From an uncultured Muribaculaceae bacterium (GTDB lineage: Bacteria; Bacteroidota; Bacteroidia; Bacteroidales; Muribaculaceae), in assembly GCA_910587425.1 (NCBI GenBank), contig CAJUKU010000004.1, positions 124,001 to 188,000 of the forward strand: a stretch of DNA of 64,000 nucleotides. Reading direction: 5' to 3'. The translations under genes were made by a program, and so were the position numbers. The notes beneath the pieces are model-generated. The model saw only the letters and a program-made list of their open reading frames with translations. It ran no database searches and was not told the DNA's origin. Of this stretch, positions 27,623 through 36,909 are shown piece after piece. Each line of letters begins with the position of its first letter. The stretch's first letter is position 1.

Positions 27623-29513
27623 CGGTTTTCTCCGTGTCGCAGCAGTTTCGCCCGAGGTAAGGGTTGCTGATGTCGACTTCAATGTAGGGCAAATCATCGC
27701 ACTGATCGACCGTCTGGAAAAGGATGGTGTGGAAATTGCGGTGTTTCCTGAGCTATGCGTCACGGCATACACATGTGCCGACCTGTTCCACTCCGCAGAA
27801 CTGCTCGATGCCGCACAGACCGGACTGAAGAAACTGCTGAAGGCGACCGAGGGGCGTGACATAACCATAATCGTCGGGCTCCCGGTGTATGACGGTGGAG
27901 CCGTCTGGAACTGCGCCGCCATAATCAGCCGTGGCAGGTATGATATTATACGCAAAAGATACATCCCGAACTACAACGAATTTTACGAGCGCCGGTGGTT
28001 TGCACCCGAGACTCAGGACGACCTGCAGACCTTTGAGGTCGCCGGTGTGAGAATCGGTGTGGAGATCTGCGAGGATCTTTGGGTCACGCTACCTCCTTCG
28101 TGCCGCCTGACACTCGCGGGAGCCGATGTGATATTCAACCTCTCAGCCTCCGATGAGCTTATCGGCAAATGGCAGTATACACGCTCGCTTGTCGCACAGC
28201 AATCGGCTCGATGCATCTGCGGATATGTCTACACATCGGCAGGACGCGGCGAATCATCGACCGACCTCGTGTTTACCGGTCGCGGGATGATTGCTGAGAG
28301 AGGCACAACGCTCGGTGAAATGGATGCGCGTACAGATTCCGATTGCTACGTATGCGCCGACATAGACATCGAAGCAATCCGCCGTGACCGCATGCACACC
28401 ACAACATTCGCCGACTGCGCCCGGGCAAACGGCATACACTCCGGAATGCCTACCGGCGTTATCTCCACGGAGCCTATGGATCTTACCCACCGGCTGCGCC
28501 GCTACGTCGACCCGCATCCATTTGTACCGTCAGACCCGGAGCATCGCGCCGAGCGCTGCCGGGAGATTGTAGGGATACAGACCGCGGCACTCGCCCAGCG
28601 TCTGTCGGCGATACACTGCAGCTCGTTGGTTGTCGGTATATCCGGAGGACTCGACTCCACGCTCGCCCTTCTTGTGGCAGAGCGCACATTCCGTTCTCTC
28701 GGTATTCCTGCGGATAAGATTGTGGGCGTGACCATGCCCGGATTCGGAACCACCGGACGTACATACGAGAATGCTCTGACGCTCATGCGACGTCTGGGAG
28801 TGACGATCCGCGAGATACCTATAGCCGATGCCGTGATGCAGCATTTCCGCGACATAGGGCATGATCCTGAGAATCATGATGTGACTTATGAGAATTCCCA
28901 GGCTCGCGAACGCACTCAGATACTCATGGATATCGCCAACCAGACCGGTGGAATCGTGCTCGGAACCGGCGATCTGTCGGAACTGGCGCTCGGGTGGGCG
29001 ACGTACAACGGCGACCACATGTCAATGTACGGTATAAACGCGGGCGTTCCGAAGACGCTCGTACGCTACCTCGTGGAGTGGTTTGCCGATGAGACCGCTG
29101 ACAATGAACTCTCAATCGCCCTGAAGGATGTAGCCGACACTCCTATAAGTCCGGAGCTTACTCCTGCCGATGCCGACGGGAATATAAAACAGCGCACGGA
29201 GGATCTTGTAGGACCATACGAACTGCACGATTTCTTCCTCTACTACACACTGCGCTTCGGTTTCCGCCCAGCGCGGATATTCTATCTGGCGCGCCATGCG
29301 TTTGAGGGAGAATATGCCGACAGTGTGATCCTGCGTTGGCTCCGCGAGTTCTTCCGCCGGTTCTTTCAGCAACAGTTCAAGCGCTCGTGCCTGCCGGATG
29401 GTCCGAAGGTGGGCAGTGTCTGCCTGTCGCCGCGTGGTGACTGGCGTATGCCTTCAGATGCCTCATCAGCACTCTGGCTTGCAGAGATCGACGAACTGAT
29501 CGAGAAATTCTGA
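27615..29513 (+). CDS. nadE: Glutamine-dependent NAD+ synthetase
   Basis: 632 residues from ATG 27615, which gives the usual family N-terminus (GFLRVAAVSPEVRVAD) and overlaps the thioredoxin stop. N-terminal nitrilase-type glutaminase with triad E46 (FPELCVTAY), K114 (RKRYIPNY) and C152 (VEICEDLW). C-terminal synthetase has the PP-loop SGGLDSTLALL and the GTGDLSELALGWATYNGDHM motif. Converts nicotinic acid adenine dinucleotide to NAD+ using glutamine. Last gene of the run. Confidence 0.96.
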   Translation: MTNGFLRVAAVSPEVRVADVDFNVGQIIALIDRLEKDGVEIAVFPELCVTAYTCADLFHSAELLDAAQTGLKKLLKATEGRDITIIVGLPVYDGGAVWNCAAIISRGRYDIIRKRYIPNYNEFYERRWFAPETQDDLQTFEVAGVRIGVEICEDLWVTLPPSCRLTLAGADVIFNLSASDELIGKWQYTRSLVAQQSARCICGYVYTSAGRGESSTDLVFTGRGMIAERGTTLGEMDARTDSDCYVCADIDIEAIRRDRMHTTTFADCARANGIHSGMPTGVISTEPMDLTHRLRRYVDPHPFVPSDPEHRAERCREIVGIQTAALAQRLSAIHCSSLVVGISGGLDSTLALLVAERTFRSLGIPADKIVGVTMPGFGTTGRTYENALTLMRRLGVTIREIPIADAVMQHFRDIGHDPENHDVTYENSQARERTQILMDIANQTGGIVLGTGDLSELALGWATYNGDHMSMYGINAGVPKTLVRYLVEWFADETADNELSIALKDVADTPISPELTPADADGNIKQRTEDLVGPYELHDFFLYYTLRFGFRPARIFYLARHAFEGEYADSVILRWLREFFRRFFQQQFKRSCLPDGPKVGSVCLSPRGDWRMPSDASSALWLAEIDELIEKF

Positions 29514-29536
29514 ATCAAAACCCTCCTGAAATAAAC

Positions 29537-29579
29537 AATCCGGGCGGCACGTCATCAGCGACATGCCGCCCGGATTTTA
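29537..29579. terminator. Bidirectional terminator between nadE and the MFS gene
   Basis: AATCCGGGCGGCA (29537-29549) pairs with TGCCGCCCGGATT (29564-29576), followed by TT and preceded by A-rich sequence. Sits between convergent genes. Confidence 0.9.
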
Positions 29580-29593
29580 ATATCGTATGCCGG

Positions 29594-31030
29594 TTATTCC
29601 TCGGCAGAAACCACTTCCGCCTCTTCGGCAAGTTTCGACTTGATATTGGGCGACTCCAGTCCGTAGCCATGCTTGGTGTTGAGTATTTTCAGCCATATCG
29701 CGAAGATAAGGGCGGCAATACCGAAACCGGCAAACATGAGCTCAGGGTTTGTATAATTGTACTCCATCGGATTTGTCACGCCCTCGTTGGATGCCATGAG
29801 GATCTTACCGAACAGGATAGGCACGCCGAACAGACCTATGTTCTGAACCCAGAATATCAGTGAATAAGCGCTGCCGAGATAACGTGCGTCCATCACCTTG
29901 GGTACTGACGGCCAGAGAGCAGCAGGAACGAGTGAGAACGACACGCCGAGCACTATTATTGTGGCGAGCGCAAGTCCGCGGCTCGGCACCTGCGGAAGAA
30001 GCAGTGCGAACACGAGATGACAGCCGATCAGAAGAAGTGATCCGAGAATGAGCATGGTAGCTCCACGTCCGATCTTGTCGAGCAGATAGCCGAGAGGAGG
30101 CGTGAGGCAGAGTGCACCGATCGGGAACCAACGGAGAATGTCGGCGGCATCGACATCGCTTATGCCGAGATTGCACTGCAGCATGTTGGTGCCGAAGCGC
30201 TGGAACGGGAAAATAGCTGAGTAATAGAGCACACAGAGAAGGGCGATGATCCAGAACAGTTTGCTCTTGAAAAGACCGCCGACATCGCTCATCTTGAACT
30301 CTTCGTCGGCTGACGCGCCCTCGGCATCCTTGCCTGTCTGACGGTCGAGACGGGTGTCCATGAATGTGAAGATTATATAGTTCAGAAGACCTATAAGCAA
30401 GAGAGCCGTGCAAAATGCTACCGGAGGCACTACCGACTGATTGTCGGCGCCCCACCATGCGGCGAGACGCGGTGAGATTGACAGCACGGCAAACACACCG
30501 AGGCGCGCGATAGCCATCTCAAAGCCCATCGCAAGTGCCATCTCCTTACCCTCGAACCATTTGGCGATAGCCTTGCTCACGGTTATACCTGCCATCTCGC
30601 AGCCGCAACCGAAAATCATGAATCCGAATGCCGCCAATTTCGCACTGCCGGGCATGTCAGTCCACCATGAGTTCAGCCAGATTTCAAATGCTGTGCCTTC
30701 AAACAGGCTGCTTACCGCATAAAGCTTTATCACCGCACCGGTTACCATTACTGATGCCGAGAGGACGCCGGTGAAGCGTACGCCCATCTTGTCAAGAATG
30801 ATACCAGCGATAATGAGAAATCCGAAGACATTCAGCATATACTCCGCACCGGCATAATTGCCGAAGGCACTTGCACTCCAATTGAGCGGAGCTTTCTCCA
30901 CCAACGCCTGCAGCGGCGACATAACGTCGACAAACATGTAGGCAAAAAACATCATCAGCGCTATCAGTATGAGTGCGAGCCATCGCGCCCATGCCTTGTC
31001 GCTGAGAGTCTGTTTTATTACTTGTTCCAT
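29594..31030 (-). CDS. MFS transporter
   Basis: 478 residues with about 12 hydrophobic segments and the major-facilitator signature loop (GIILDKMGVRFTG between helices 2 and 3; GYLLDKIGRGATM in the second half). Inner-membrane secondary transporter; the substrate cannot be read from sequence. No obvious biosynthetic or catabolic partner next to it. Start at 31030 is preceded by a TACTTTTG box at 31059-31066 on the same strand. Confidence 0.9.
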   Translation of the reverse strand: MEQVIKQTLSDKAWARWLALILIALMMFFAYMFVDVMSPLQALVEKAPLNWSASAFGNYAGAEYMLNVFGFLIIAGIILDKMGVRFTGVLSASVMVTGAVIKLYAVSSLFEGTAFEIWLNSWWTDMPGSAKLAAFGFMIFGCGCEMAGITVSKAIAKWFEGKEMALAMGFEMAIARLGVFAVLSISPRLAAWWGADNQSVVPPVAFCTALLLIGLLNYIIFTFMDTRLDRQTGKDAEGASADEEFKMSDVGGLFKSKLFWIIALLCVLYYSAIFPFQRFGTNMLQCNLGISDVDAADILRWFPIGALCLTPPLGYLLDKIGRGATMLILGSLLLIGCHLVFALLLPQVPSRGLALATIIVLGVSFSLVPAALWPSVPKVMDARYLGSAYSLIFWVQNIGLFGVPILFGKILMASNEGVTNPMEYNYTNPELMFAGFGIAALIFAIWLKILNTKHGYGLESPNIKSKLAEEAEVVSAEE

Positions 31031-31058
31031 AAGTGATACATTGATATGAATTATTATG

Positions 31059-31066
31059 CAAAAGTA
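31059..31066 (-). promoter_or_regulatory. TACTTTTG -7 box of the MFS gene
   Basis: TACTTTTG followed by GC on the minus strand, 28 nt upstream of the ATG. Confidence 0.6.
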
Positions 31067-31189
31067 ACAAAAATTATTTATCCGCTGTGAATTTTACCGA
31101 AAAAGAGTCCCGCACCCCAACATTTCCGACACAGGCATTGTTTGCTGAATATACGAAGTTCTTTACTTTTACTTAACTTATACGACATT

Positions 31190-31636
31190 ATGGAAAACAA
31201 GATCGACGCTGCTACAGCAGCCAAAATATCTAAACAAGCAGCAGAACTAAGTGCGGAAGCAGCTAAAGTAGCAGCTCAGGAGGAGCAGCAATCTGTAAAG
31301 GAGCAGGCGCAACAGACTGTAGTCAATGCTAAGGAAAAGGCTCAGGAAGTGTATGAGCAGGCTCAGGACAAGGTATCGGGAATTGCCGGACAGGCTGCCG
31401 ACAAGATCAACGATATCAAGGAACAGGCTGCTGACAAAATCGGCGATTTCACCGATCAGGCATCTAATAAGTTCAACGACATAAAGGAGCAGGCTGCCGA
31501 CAAGTTCGGAGATATCAAGGAGCAGGCGGGCGAGAAAATCTCAGGATTCGCCGAAAAGCTCAAGGACGTGGCTGCTGATGTGCTTGAATCAGGAGCTAAC
31601 GCAGCCCATAATCTCGCAAGCAAACTCAAGGACTGA
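31190..31636 (+). CDS. LEA-like 11-mer-repeat amphipathic protein
   Basis: 148 residues from ATG 31190; the earlier in-frame Met at 31142 adds an unrelated hydrophobic stretch and is not preferred. No signal peptide. From about residue 60 the protein is a series of near-11-residue units of the form QAADKIxDIKE (DKINDIKEQAADKIGDFTDQ and so on), rich in A, K, E, D and Q with no Cys or Trp. This resembles group 3 LEA/YtxH-like proteins that fold as amphipathic helices under stress or dehydration. Function here is unknown; monocistronic, with its own terminator. Confidence 0.75.
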   Translation: MENKIDAATAAKISKQAAELSAEAAKVAAQEEQQSVKEQAQQTVVNAKEKAQEVYEQAQDKVSGIAGQAADKINDIKEQAADKIGDFTDQASNKFNDIKEQAADKFGDIKEQAGEKISGFAEKLKDVAADVLESGANAAHNLASKLKD

Positions 31637-31730
31637 ACAAGCGTCGTACTTCACCATAATATGAGAGAACGCGCAAACCTCATAACATTATCCCCAAATG
31701 ACTAACCGGCTATTATCGATCCGGTGCATC

Positions 31731-31764
31731 AAAACGGCTATCTGAACACGGTAGCCGTTTTTTT
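31731..31764 (+). terminator. Terminator after the LEA-like gene
   Basis: AAAACGGCTA (31731-31740) pairs with TAGCCGTTTT (from 31752), followed by a T-run to 31764. Confidence 0.9.
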
Positions 31765-31845
31765 GTACCCTTTGCGAGTATTAACATATATTAACAAAAA
31801 AAACGATTTTGTAGCTTCCGGTGGATATATAACGAAAAAAAACAC

Positions 31846-31853
31846 TAACTTTG
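31846..31853 (+). promoter_or_regulatory. TAACTTTG -7 box of the first propeller lipoprotein
   Basis: Exact TAACTTTG followed by GC, 28 nt before the ATG at 31882. Confidence 0.7.
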
Positions 31854-31881
31854 CATCATTCAACCACAAACACAACCGACC

Positions 31882-33054
31882 ATGATTAAATCAGGGCTTC
31901 ACATTATTCCGATCGCACTATGCCTGATAGCCTCAGGCATGACCTCATGTACAACACATAACGAGGAATCCGATTCGCAAAAGGTGTTCAAAGTCACTGG
32001 TGACTACGACAAAGAACTTGCCGACCGTATGGAGGTATCGTTCCTGAAATTCCAGTCGCCCGATTCCGTTGTTTTCAAGGCAAGCGCCACCACATTGAAG
32101 GGAAACGAAGGAATATATGTGCTTTATGATTATTCCTCAAATAAATTTCTCATCTTCGATTCTACCGGTGAGTATAGGGGCGGATTCAGCAAACGTGGTC
32201 AAGGACCGGAGGAGTACGGCGCAATGTTGAGCTTCGCCGTCGGCAACGACAAAATATACGTGCTTGATTTCACAAAGATCCAGGTATATGACATGAACGG
32301 CAATAATCTGCAGACAATTCCTGCCGATGGGGAAAGAGGACAGCTTGCTGTAGACAATTCCGGCAACATATACATCCAGCACGGATTCCATAAGGAATAC
32401 CAGCTCACGGTGATGCACCCTGATGGAACTGTAGCGGCAAGAAAGTTCCCCTCAGAGGAGGTGGTGAGAGGATTCGAGATACCGTCAAGTCCTGAAAATA
32501 CACTTCCGGCAACCGGAGCCGGCGTCTTCATAGCCCCGCCGCTCGGACAAACCATCTATCAGATAAACGACACAACGCAGACCGAAATCGCCACATTTGA
32601 CTTCGGAGTTGACAACATACCAGGTGACTTCTTCAATGGAACGACCGGACAGGTTGAAAACAAGTTCCATAACCGCCGCGATCATAACAACGGTTTCATC
32701 TATATGGACTATCTGTTCGTTTCCGACGGCTGGATTGTGTTCCTCCCGGTAGGACTCCATCGCAGCGAAGGGAGACAGATAATATTTGCCGACAGAGCTA
32801 ACGGAAAGACATACACCGACAACGCTATCCCTAAAGCTCTGATGCTATGCCTGAACAACAGACCATACTTTGATGGATATGACAGCAGCACAGGGGCATT
32901 CATGCGCCTTGTATCGGGTGATGCTCTTGCAACTGCACTTGAGACTATGGATCCGGAGGATAAGGAGAAAATAATTGCCGCCAATCCCCAGCTCCTCGAC
33001 TTTGATGAAGAGAATGATGACTTCCTGCTCATGCTAAGACTCAAAAATCAATAA
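31882..33054 (+). CDS. 6-bladed beta-propeller lipoprotein
   Basis: 390 residues. Lipoprotein signal with lipobox MTSC (IASGMTSCTTHNEE). Propeller features typical of the Bacteroidales 6-bladed family: a GxxxGGFSKRGQGPEEYG turn (blade 1), repeated 'I-Y-V-x-D ... V-Y-D-x-N-G' strands and KPYFDGYDSSTGAFM-like C-terminal segments. Exposed at the outer membrane or periplasm; ligand unknown. It has its own promoter and a strong terminator; the sigma-factor gene follows. Confidence 0.85.
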   Translation: MIKSGLHIIPIALCLIASGMTSCTTHNEESDSQKVFKVTGDYDKELADRMEVSFLKFQSPDSVVFKASATTLKGNEGIYVLYDYSSNKFLIFDSTGEYRGGFSKRGQGPEEYGAMLSFAVGNDKIYVLDFTKIQVYDMNGNNLQTIPADGERGQLAVDNSGNIYIQHGFHKEYQLTVMHPDGTVAARKFPSEEVVRGFEIPSSPENTLPATGAGVFIAPPLGQTIYQINDTTQTEIATFDFGVDNIPGDFFNGTTGQVENKFHNRRDHNNGFIYMDYLFVSDGWIVFLPVGLHRSEGRQIIFADRANGKTYTDNAIPKALMLCLNNRPYFDGYDSSTGAFMRLVSGDALATALETMDPEDKEKIIAANPQLLDFDEENDDFLLMLRLKNQ

Positions 33055-33084
33055 TTCACGCTTAAACAGCATACCCCCTACACC

Positions 33085-33135
33085 AATCCCTGCGTACCGC
33101 CATACCTTGCGGCAGTAACGCAGGGATTTTTTTTT
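33085..33135 (+). terminator. Terminator after the first propeller lipoprotein
   Basis: AATCCCTGCGT (33085-33095) pairs with ACGCAGGGATT (from 33118), followed by nine Ts. Confidence 0.95.
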
Positions 33136-33200
33136 GCGCGTCGCGCAAGCACCAAGGATAGTTAACGTTGGTTAAACGATGGATATCCCCGGACTTTTCT

Positions 33201-33208
33201 CACCTTTG
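33201..33208 (+). promoter_or_regulatory. CACCTTTG -7 box of the ECF sigma operon
   Basis: One mismatch to TAnnTTTG, followed by GC. A GGGAG ribosome-binding site at 33221-33225 then decides the ATG at 33227. GTTAAC/GTTAAAC repeats upstream (about 33160-33176) could be a self-recognised element (inference). Confidence 0.5.
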
Positions 33209-33226
33209 CATAATCTTATAGGGAGA

Positions 33227-33715
33227 ATGGACAGAAAAAGATATATCCACATGGTCACGCAATGGATGGAAGAGCATAAACAGTCGCTCTTCCGCTATGC
33301 CTGTTATCATGTCGGAAACACAACCGATGCCGAAGATATACTCCAGGACATATATCTGCGGATGCTTGAGAAAAGTGCTGACACTTCGACAATCACCAAT
33401 CTGCAAGCATACGTGTACCGCGCTCTTATCAATGCCTGCCTGTCGCACAGACGGCAGGTAGGGCACATTCCCTTAAGTTCCGACGAAGTAATGGATCTTG
33501 ACTATGAGCCGACGTCGTTTGAAGATGAAGCCGAGCGCATCCGTCAGCTGATTGAGAATATGCCGGAGAAATCCCGTGAGATCGTGCGACTGAAAACATA
33601 CGCATCAATGACATTTGATGCGATAGCGGATGTGATGAGGATCTCGCCTACAACGGCTAAGCGCCGCTATTACGAAGGACTTGAATATTTACGCTCAAAA
33701 TACGATGACCTATGA
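33227..33715 (+). CDS. ECF RNA polymerase sigma factor
   Basis: 162 residues from ATG 33227. An in-frame ATG at 33179 lies before the -7 box and is rejected. Region 2 is seen in HVGNTTDAEDILQDIYLRML and region 4 in FDAIADVMRISPTTAKRRYY. The stop overlaps the next start (ATGA), linking it to a single-membrane-segment protein, the arrangement expected of a sigma/anti-sigma pair. Two propeller lipoproteins lie downstream in the same operon, which suggests envelope sensing (inference). Confidence 0.92.
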   Translation: MDRKRYIHMVTQWMEEHKQSLFRYACYHVGNTTDAEDILQDIYLRMLEKSADTSTITNLQAYVYRALINACLSHRRQVGHIPLSSDEVMDLDYEPTSFEDEAERIRQLIENMPEKSREIVRLKTYASMTFDAIADVMRISPTTAKRRYYEGLEYLRSKYDDL

Positions 33716-34464
33716 ACCTCTCCGACCTTGACAATCACGACGACCGCTATACGAAGCTCATAAATGCGCTAGAACCACGGCACGCGCCCGAAACATCCAT
33801 GAGATTCACTCCTCCGGCACTGCAACGGCGACGCTCATTCTTCTCACTCCTCGGTCGCATAAGCCGAATCGCGGCAGTGCTCATTGTCGGCATCGGTATA
33901 GGACTATGCGTCGTACGCCCCGATTATGCCATTGCCGCACGCAAAGTCCTTGAACTGGGACTTGAAAAGATCCGCACGTCAAGAGAATGCAGCATAGACT
34001 TAAACGCCCGTATGCTTCCACCAACCGCAAAACGCCCCCTGAACATGTCGCCAAATGGTGATCTCGTTCCGGTGCGGATGACATACCGGTCAAAAATCGG
34101 CAAAACGGAACTGCAGATCGACTGGCAGGACCGTTCGGGGTCACACTCACTTGAGATCAATTCCGGCGAAAAGGTCAGGCTCGACGGAAATATAGTGGAG
34201 GAGGAGATGCCCTCACAGGCATTCAACGATCTATCCGACATACTATTCTCCGGAGCGGAAAGCATGAAGAAAGTGATCGGCGACAAGAAAATAAAGGTAA
34301 CAAAATCCAACGACAATATAATGCTCGATCTTGTGGATAAAAACGGGGAGTTTCATGCGGTATTTTCCGACAGATCCGGTCGCCTGATATCACTTAAAGG
34401 CTACGATAAGTCGGGCGGCACTCCCCTCCTTATGGTCGAGACCACGTCAATTACCTACAACTGA
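33712..34464 (+). CDS. Single-pass membrane protein, likely anti-sigma factor partner
   Basis: 250 residues. Short cytoplasmic N-terminus, one membrane segment (about 50-70, ISRIAAVLIVGIGIGLCVV) and a long periplasmic part. It overlaps the ECF sigma gene by 4 nt. The C-terminal region (ITFKSKIG-like beta strands, ADLVDKNGEFHAVFSDRSG) is not recognised. Position and topology fit an anti-sigma or regulator role, but the zinc-finger ZAS motif (HxxxCxxC) is absent, so this is an inference. Confidence 0.6.
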   Translation: MNLSDLDNHDDRYTKLINALEPRHAPETSMRFTPPALQRRRSFFSLLGRISRIAAVLIVGIGIGLCVVRPDYAIAARKVLELGLEKIRTSRECSIDLNARMLPPTAKRPLNMSPNGDLVPVRMTYRSKIGKTELQIDWQDRSGSHSLEINSGEKVRLDGNIVEEEMPSQAFNDLSDILFSGAESMKKVIGDKKIKVTKSNDNIMLDLVDKNGEFHAVFSDRSGRLISLKGYDKSGGTPLLMVETTSITYN

Positions 34465-34483
34465 ACAAACTGCCTTAAGCATC

Positions 34484-35626
34484 ATGAAAAGACTGCTGCC
34501 CGCCATTATTGGTCTATGCCTGACCACCATTTCATGCAATGAGGTGAAAAGAGAACCTGCTGCTCTTGAAGCACTTGATTACCTCATAATATCCGAGGAT
34601 CCGGCAAACGAGACCTCCAAAAAGGACTTTCCGATGGAGATTACGCTTGATTCGCTTGAGTGCGTACCGCTGGATTTCATAACGACAAACCGTGAGATTG
34701 ACATTCTATACAAGAATGGATATATCATCATCAAAAGTCTTGAGAAAGTTTCCGGCGAGAAACTGGTGTCAGTAGTCAATGCCGCTGACAACACTTTAAC
34801 AGCACAACTCGCGACTGTAGGTACAGGACCTGACGAGTTCACCGACATACGCCTTTTGCCATCGTATGAGGAGGATGCGCTCTGCTACATCATCTCACTT
34901 TCCAATTATAAACTGTACCGACTCACCGACTCCATGACCCTGGATTTCGTGACCACGCTGCCGGAGCCGAAAAACGTAAAGAATTTCCGCCCGCGTCTCG
35001 ACAAGCCGGAGATGATCGACTCCATGACTCTGATAATAGGTCAGAGCGGCAAAGAGGGGTATGGATTATGCTCCTACAACCTTCACGATTCCACTATCAA
35101 AGGGTTGCTTGCTTTCGACTTCACGCGCGATCTGGACTCATGGTATCTTGTTTACGATGGTCCATTGATTTACAACCAGAAACAGAATAAGATCGCATAC
35201 GCCTTCTCCTGGTACGACCGTTTCCTGATTTATGACCTTACAAATGATTCTATAACCTCATGTCAGAGTGGCAAGATAGAACCTATGAACGTCAAGACCC
35301 GGACAGAGTTTTTTGAGACCGGAGAAAACAATCTATATTACAACAGCGGATTCAGCAATGACGACTATATTTTCCTCATATATCTTGGCGACAAGGTGTA
35401 TGCCCACGACCGGAATGAAACGCGTCATCATTATCTTGAACAATACACCTGGGATGGCGAGCCTGTATGCCGTTACCGATTGCCTGCGGGAATGGTATAC
35501 CAAAATGGATCAGCCGGTGCAAATCCTGATGAGATCTACATTGTGAACAAAAGTCAGGACGATTTCCTCTACAAAATCAAACTTCACGACCATACATCAA
35601 CCGATTCCAAGCCCGAGCTGATATGA
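34484..35626 (+). CDS. 6-bladed beta-propeller lipoprotein
   Basis: 380 residues. Lipobox TISC (GLCLTTISCNEVKRE). Blade motif VGTGPDEFTDIRLLP matches the 'G-x-G-P-x-E-F/Y' turn of the family also seen in the genes at 31882 and 35623. Lies 19 nt after the membrane protein and overlaps the next gene, so it is probably cotranscribed with the sigma factor. Confidence 0.83.
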   Translation: MKRLLPAIIGLCLTTISCNEVKREPAALEALDYLIISEDPANETSKKDFPMEITLDSLECVPLDFITTNREIDILYKNGYIIIKSLEKVSGEKLVSVVNAADNTLTAQLATVGTGPDEFTDIRLLPSYEEDALCYIISLSNYKLYRLTDSMTLDFVTTLPEPKNVKNFRPRLDKPEMIDSMTLIIGQSGKEGYGLCSYNLHDSTIKGLLAFDFTRDLDSWYLVYDGPLIYNQKQNKIAYAFSWYDRFLIYDLTNDSITSCQSGKIEPMNVKTRTEFFETGENNLYYNSGFSNDDYIFLIYLGDKVYAHDRNETRHHYLEQYTWDGEPVCRYRLPAGMVYQNGSAGANPDEIYIVNKSQDDFLYKIKLHDHTSTDSKPELI

Positions 35627-36786
35627 ACTTGCTAAACATGAGAACGCTATCACTCCACGCAATTATCGCCATGGCACTCCTTGCCTCATGCACCCATGCC
35701 CCTATCAACGTCAAACTCATAGACAGTGACGCCTCACAGCTTATGGTCGTTGACGAAGATGAGGTCAACGAATCACGAACACTACTTCTGAGCGACATTG
35801 CAGAGGATTTCCGCATCGTACGCTTTGACAACCGCGATGAGGCGCTATTTGATGCCGGAGGTATGCCGACATTTTCCGAAAATTACATAGCCGCCGGCAG
35901 AACCCCTGTAAAACTTTTCACCCGCGATGGTAAGTACATTTGCGACGTCGGCGGTGTGGGAAACGGTCCCGGTGAATATTACATATCGGCTTACGATGTG
36001 CTTATCGACGAACCTGCCGATCGAATCTATGTAGCAGGATTTGGGAAAGCGGTCAACAGCTATGATCTGAGAGGAAATTTCAAAGGCGTCGTCAAACTGC
36101 CACGCCCACTCAACAAGGGAAAGCTATTCAACAATAATGACAGCACTCTGTCTGCGATACAGCTATGCTTCCGCGATCACGACGACAACCTGTTTGTCGC
36201 AGCGACCTTTCCGGCAAGCACAGGAGAAAACGATACCGTCAGATATGCGTTTGCCCCGCAATTGTCAACGAATTTCATCGATGAGGAGGGATATGCCGTA
36301 GGATTCAACAACGAGATATTCTCATTCCGCTGCTCAGATCGCCCGACGTTCCACACCACTTTCAATGATACTCTCTACTGTTACAACGCCGAAGCAAACC
36401 GGCTGGATGCCATATTCACCCTCAACATGGACAAGGAGCGGAAAGGCGACGGCTACTTCGTCTATAAGGAACTCCCAAACCATATCTTAGTATATATCGT
36501 ACGGGGCAACAATCCGGGAACAATACTGATCGACAAATCCGAAATGAAAGCCTGGCGTATAGACAAGACTGTAAATGACAGCTTCTTCAACCTTAAACTG
36601 GGATTCAACATGCACGACGGTCATGTTTTCGGTATCTATGAGCCGCTGGAGCTTCACGACCGGCTCCAAAAAGCCATTGACAGAGGGGAAATTGCAGACC
36701 GTTACCGTGAAGATGTTGATAAACTCATGGCTACTCTCAATGAAAACGACAACAACATCATGATAACCGCCCGCCTACGCCAATGA
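35623..36786 (+). CDS. 6-bladed beta-propeller lipoprotein
   Basis: 387 residues from ATG 35623, which overlaps the preceding stop; a second ATG at 35638 is also possible. Lipobox LASC (MALLASCTHAP). Contains the CDVGGVGNGPGEYYISAYDV turn of the propeller family. Paralogous to its upstream neighbour. Last gene of the sigma operon; no hairpin terminator is obvious after it. Confidence 0.83.
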   Translation: MNLLNMRTLSLHAIIAMALLASCTHAPINVKLIDSDASQLMVVDEDEVNESRTLLLSDIAEDFRIVRFDNRDEALFDAGGMPTFSENYIAAGRTPVKLFTRDGKYICDVGGVGNGPGEYYISAYDVLIDEPADRIYVAGFGKAVNSYDLRGNFKGVVKLPRPLNKGKLFNNNDSTLSAIQLCFRDHDDNLFVAATFPASTGENDTVRYAFAPQLSTNFIDEEGYAVGFNNEIFSFRCSDRPTFHTTFNDTLYCYNAEANRLDAIFTLNMDKERKGDGYFVYKELPNHILVYIVRGNNPGTILIDKSEMKAWRIDKTVNDSFFNLKLGFNMHDGHVFGIYEPLELHDRLQKAIDRGEIADRYREDVDKLMATLNENDNNIMITARLRQ

Positions 36787-36816
36787 ATCCGCCCCGTTTC
36801 CGCCGACACATTTAAA

Positions 36817-36848
36817 TTTGACTATTGACGGTTTTTTGCGTAACTTTG
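36817..36848 (+). promoter_or_regulatory. Full promoter of proS
   Basis: TTTG (36817-36820), 20-nt spacer, TAACTTTG (36841-36848), followed by GC. The clearest two-part Bacteroidota promoter in the window. Confidence 0.85.
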
Positions 36849-36909
36849 CGGCGAAAAGCGCATACAAGACGCTTTAACACTTCTAAACTGCAAATTCAGA
36901 ATATATTAT

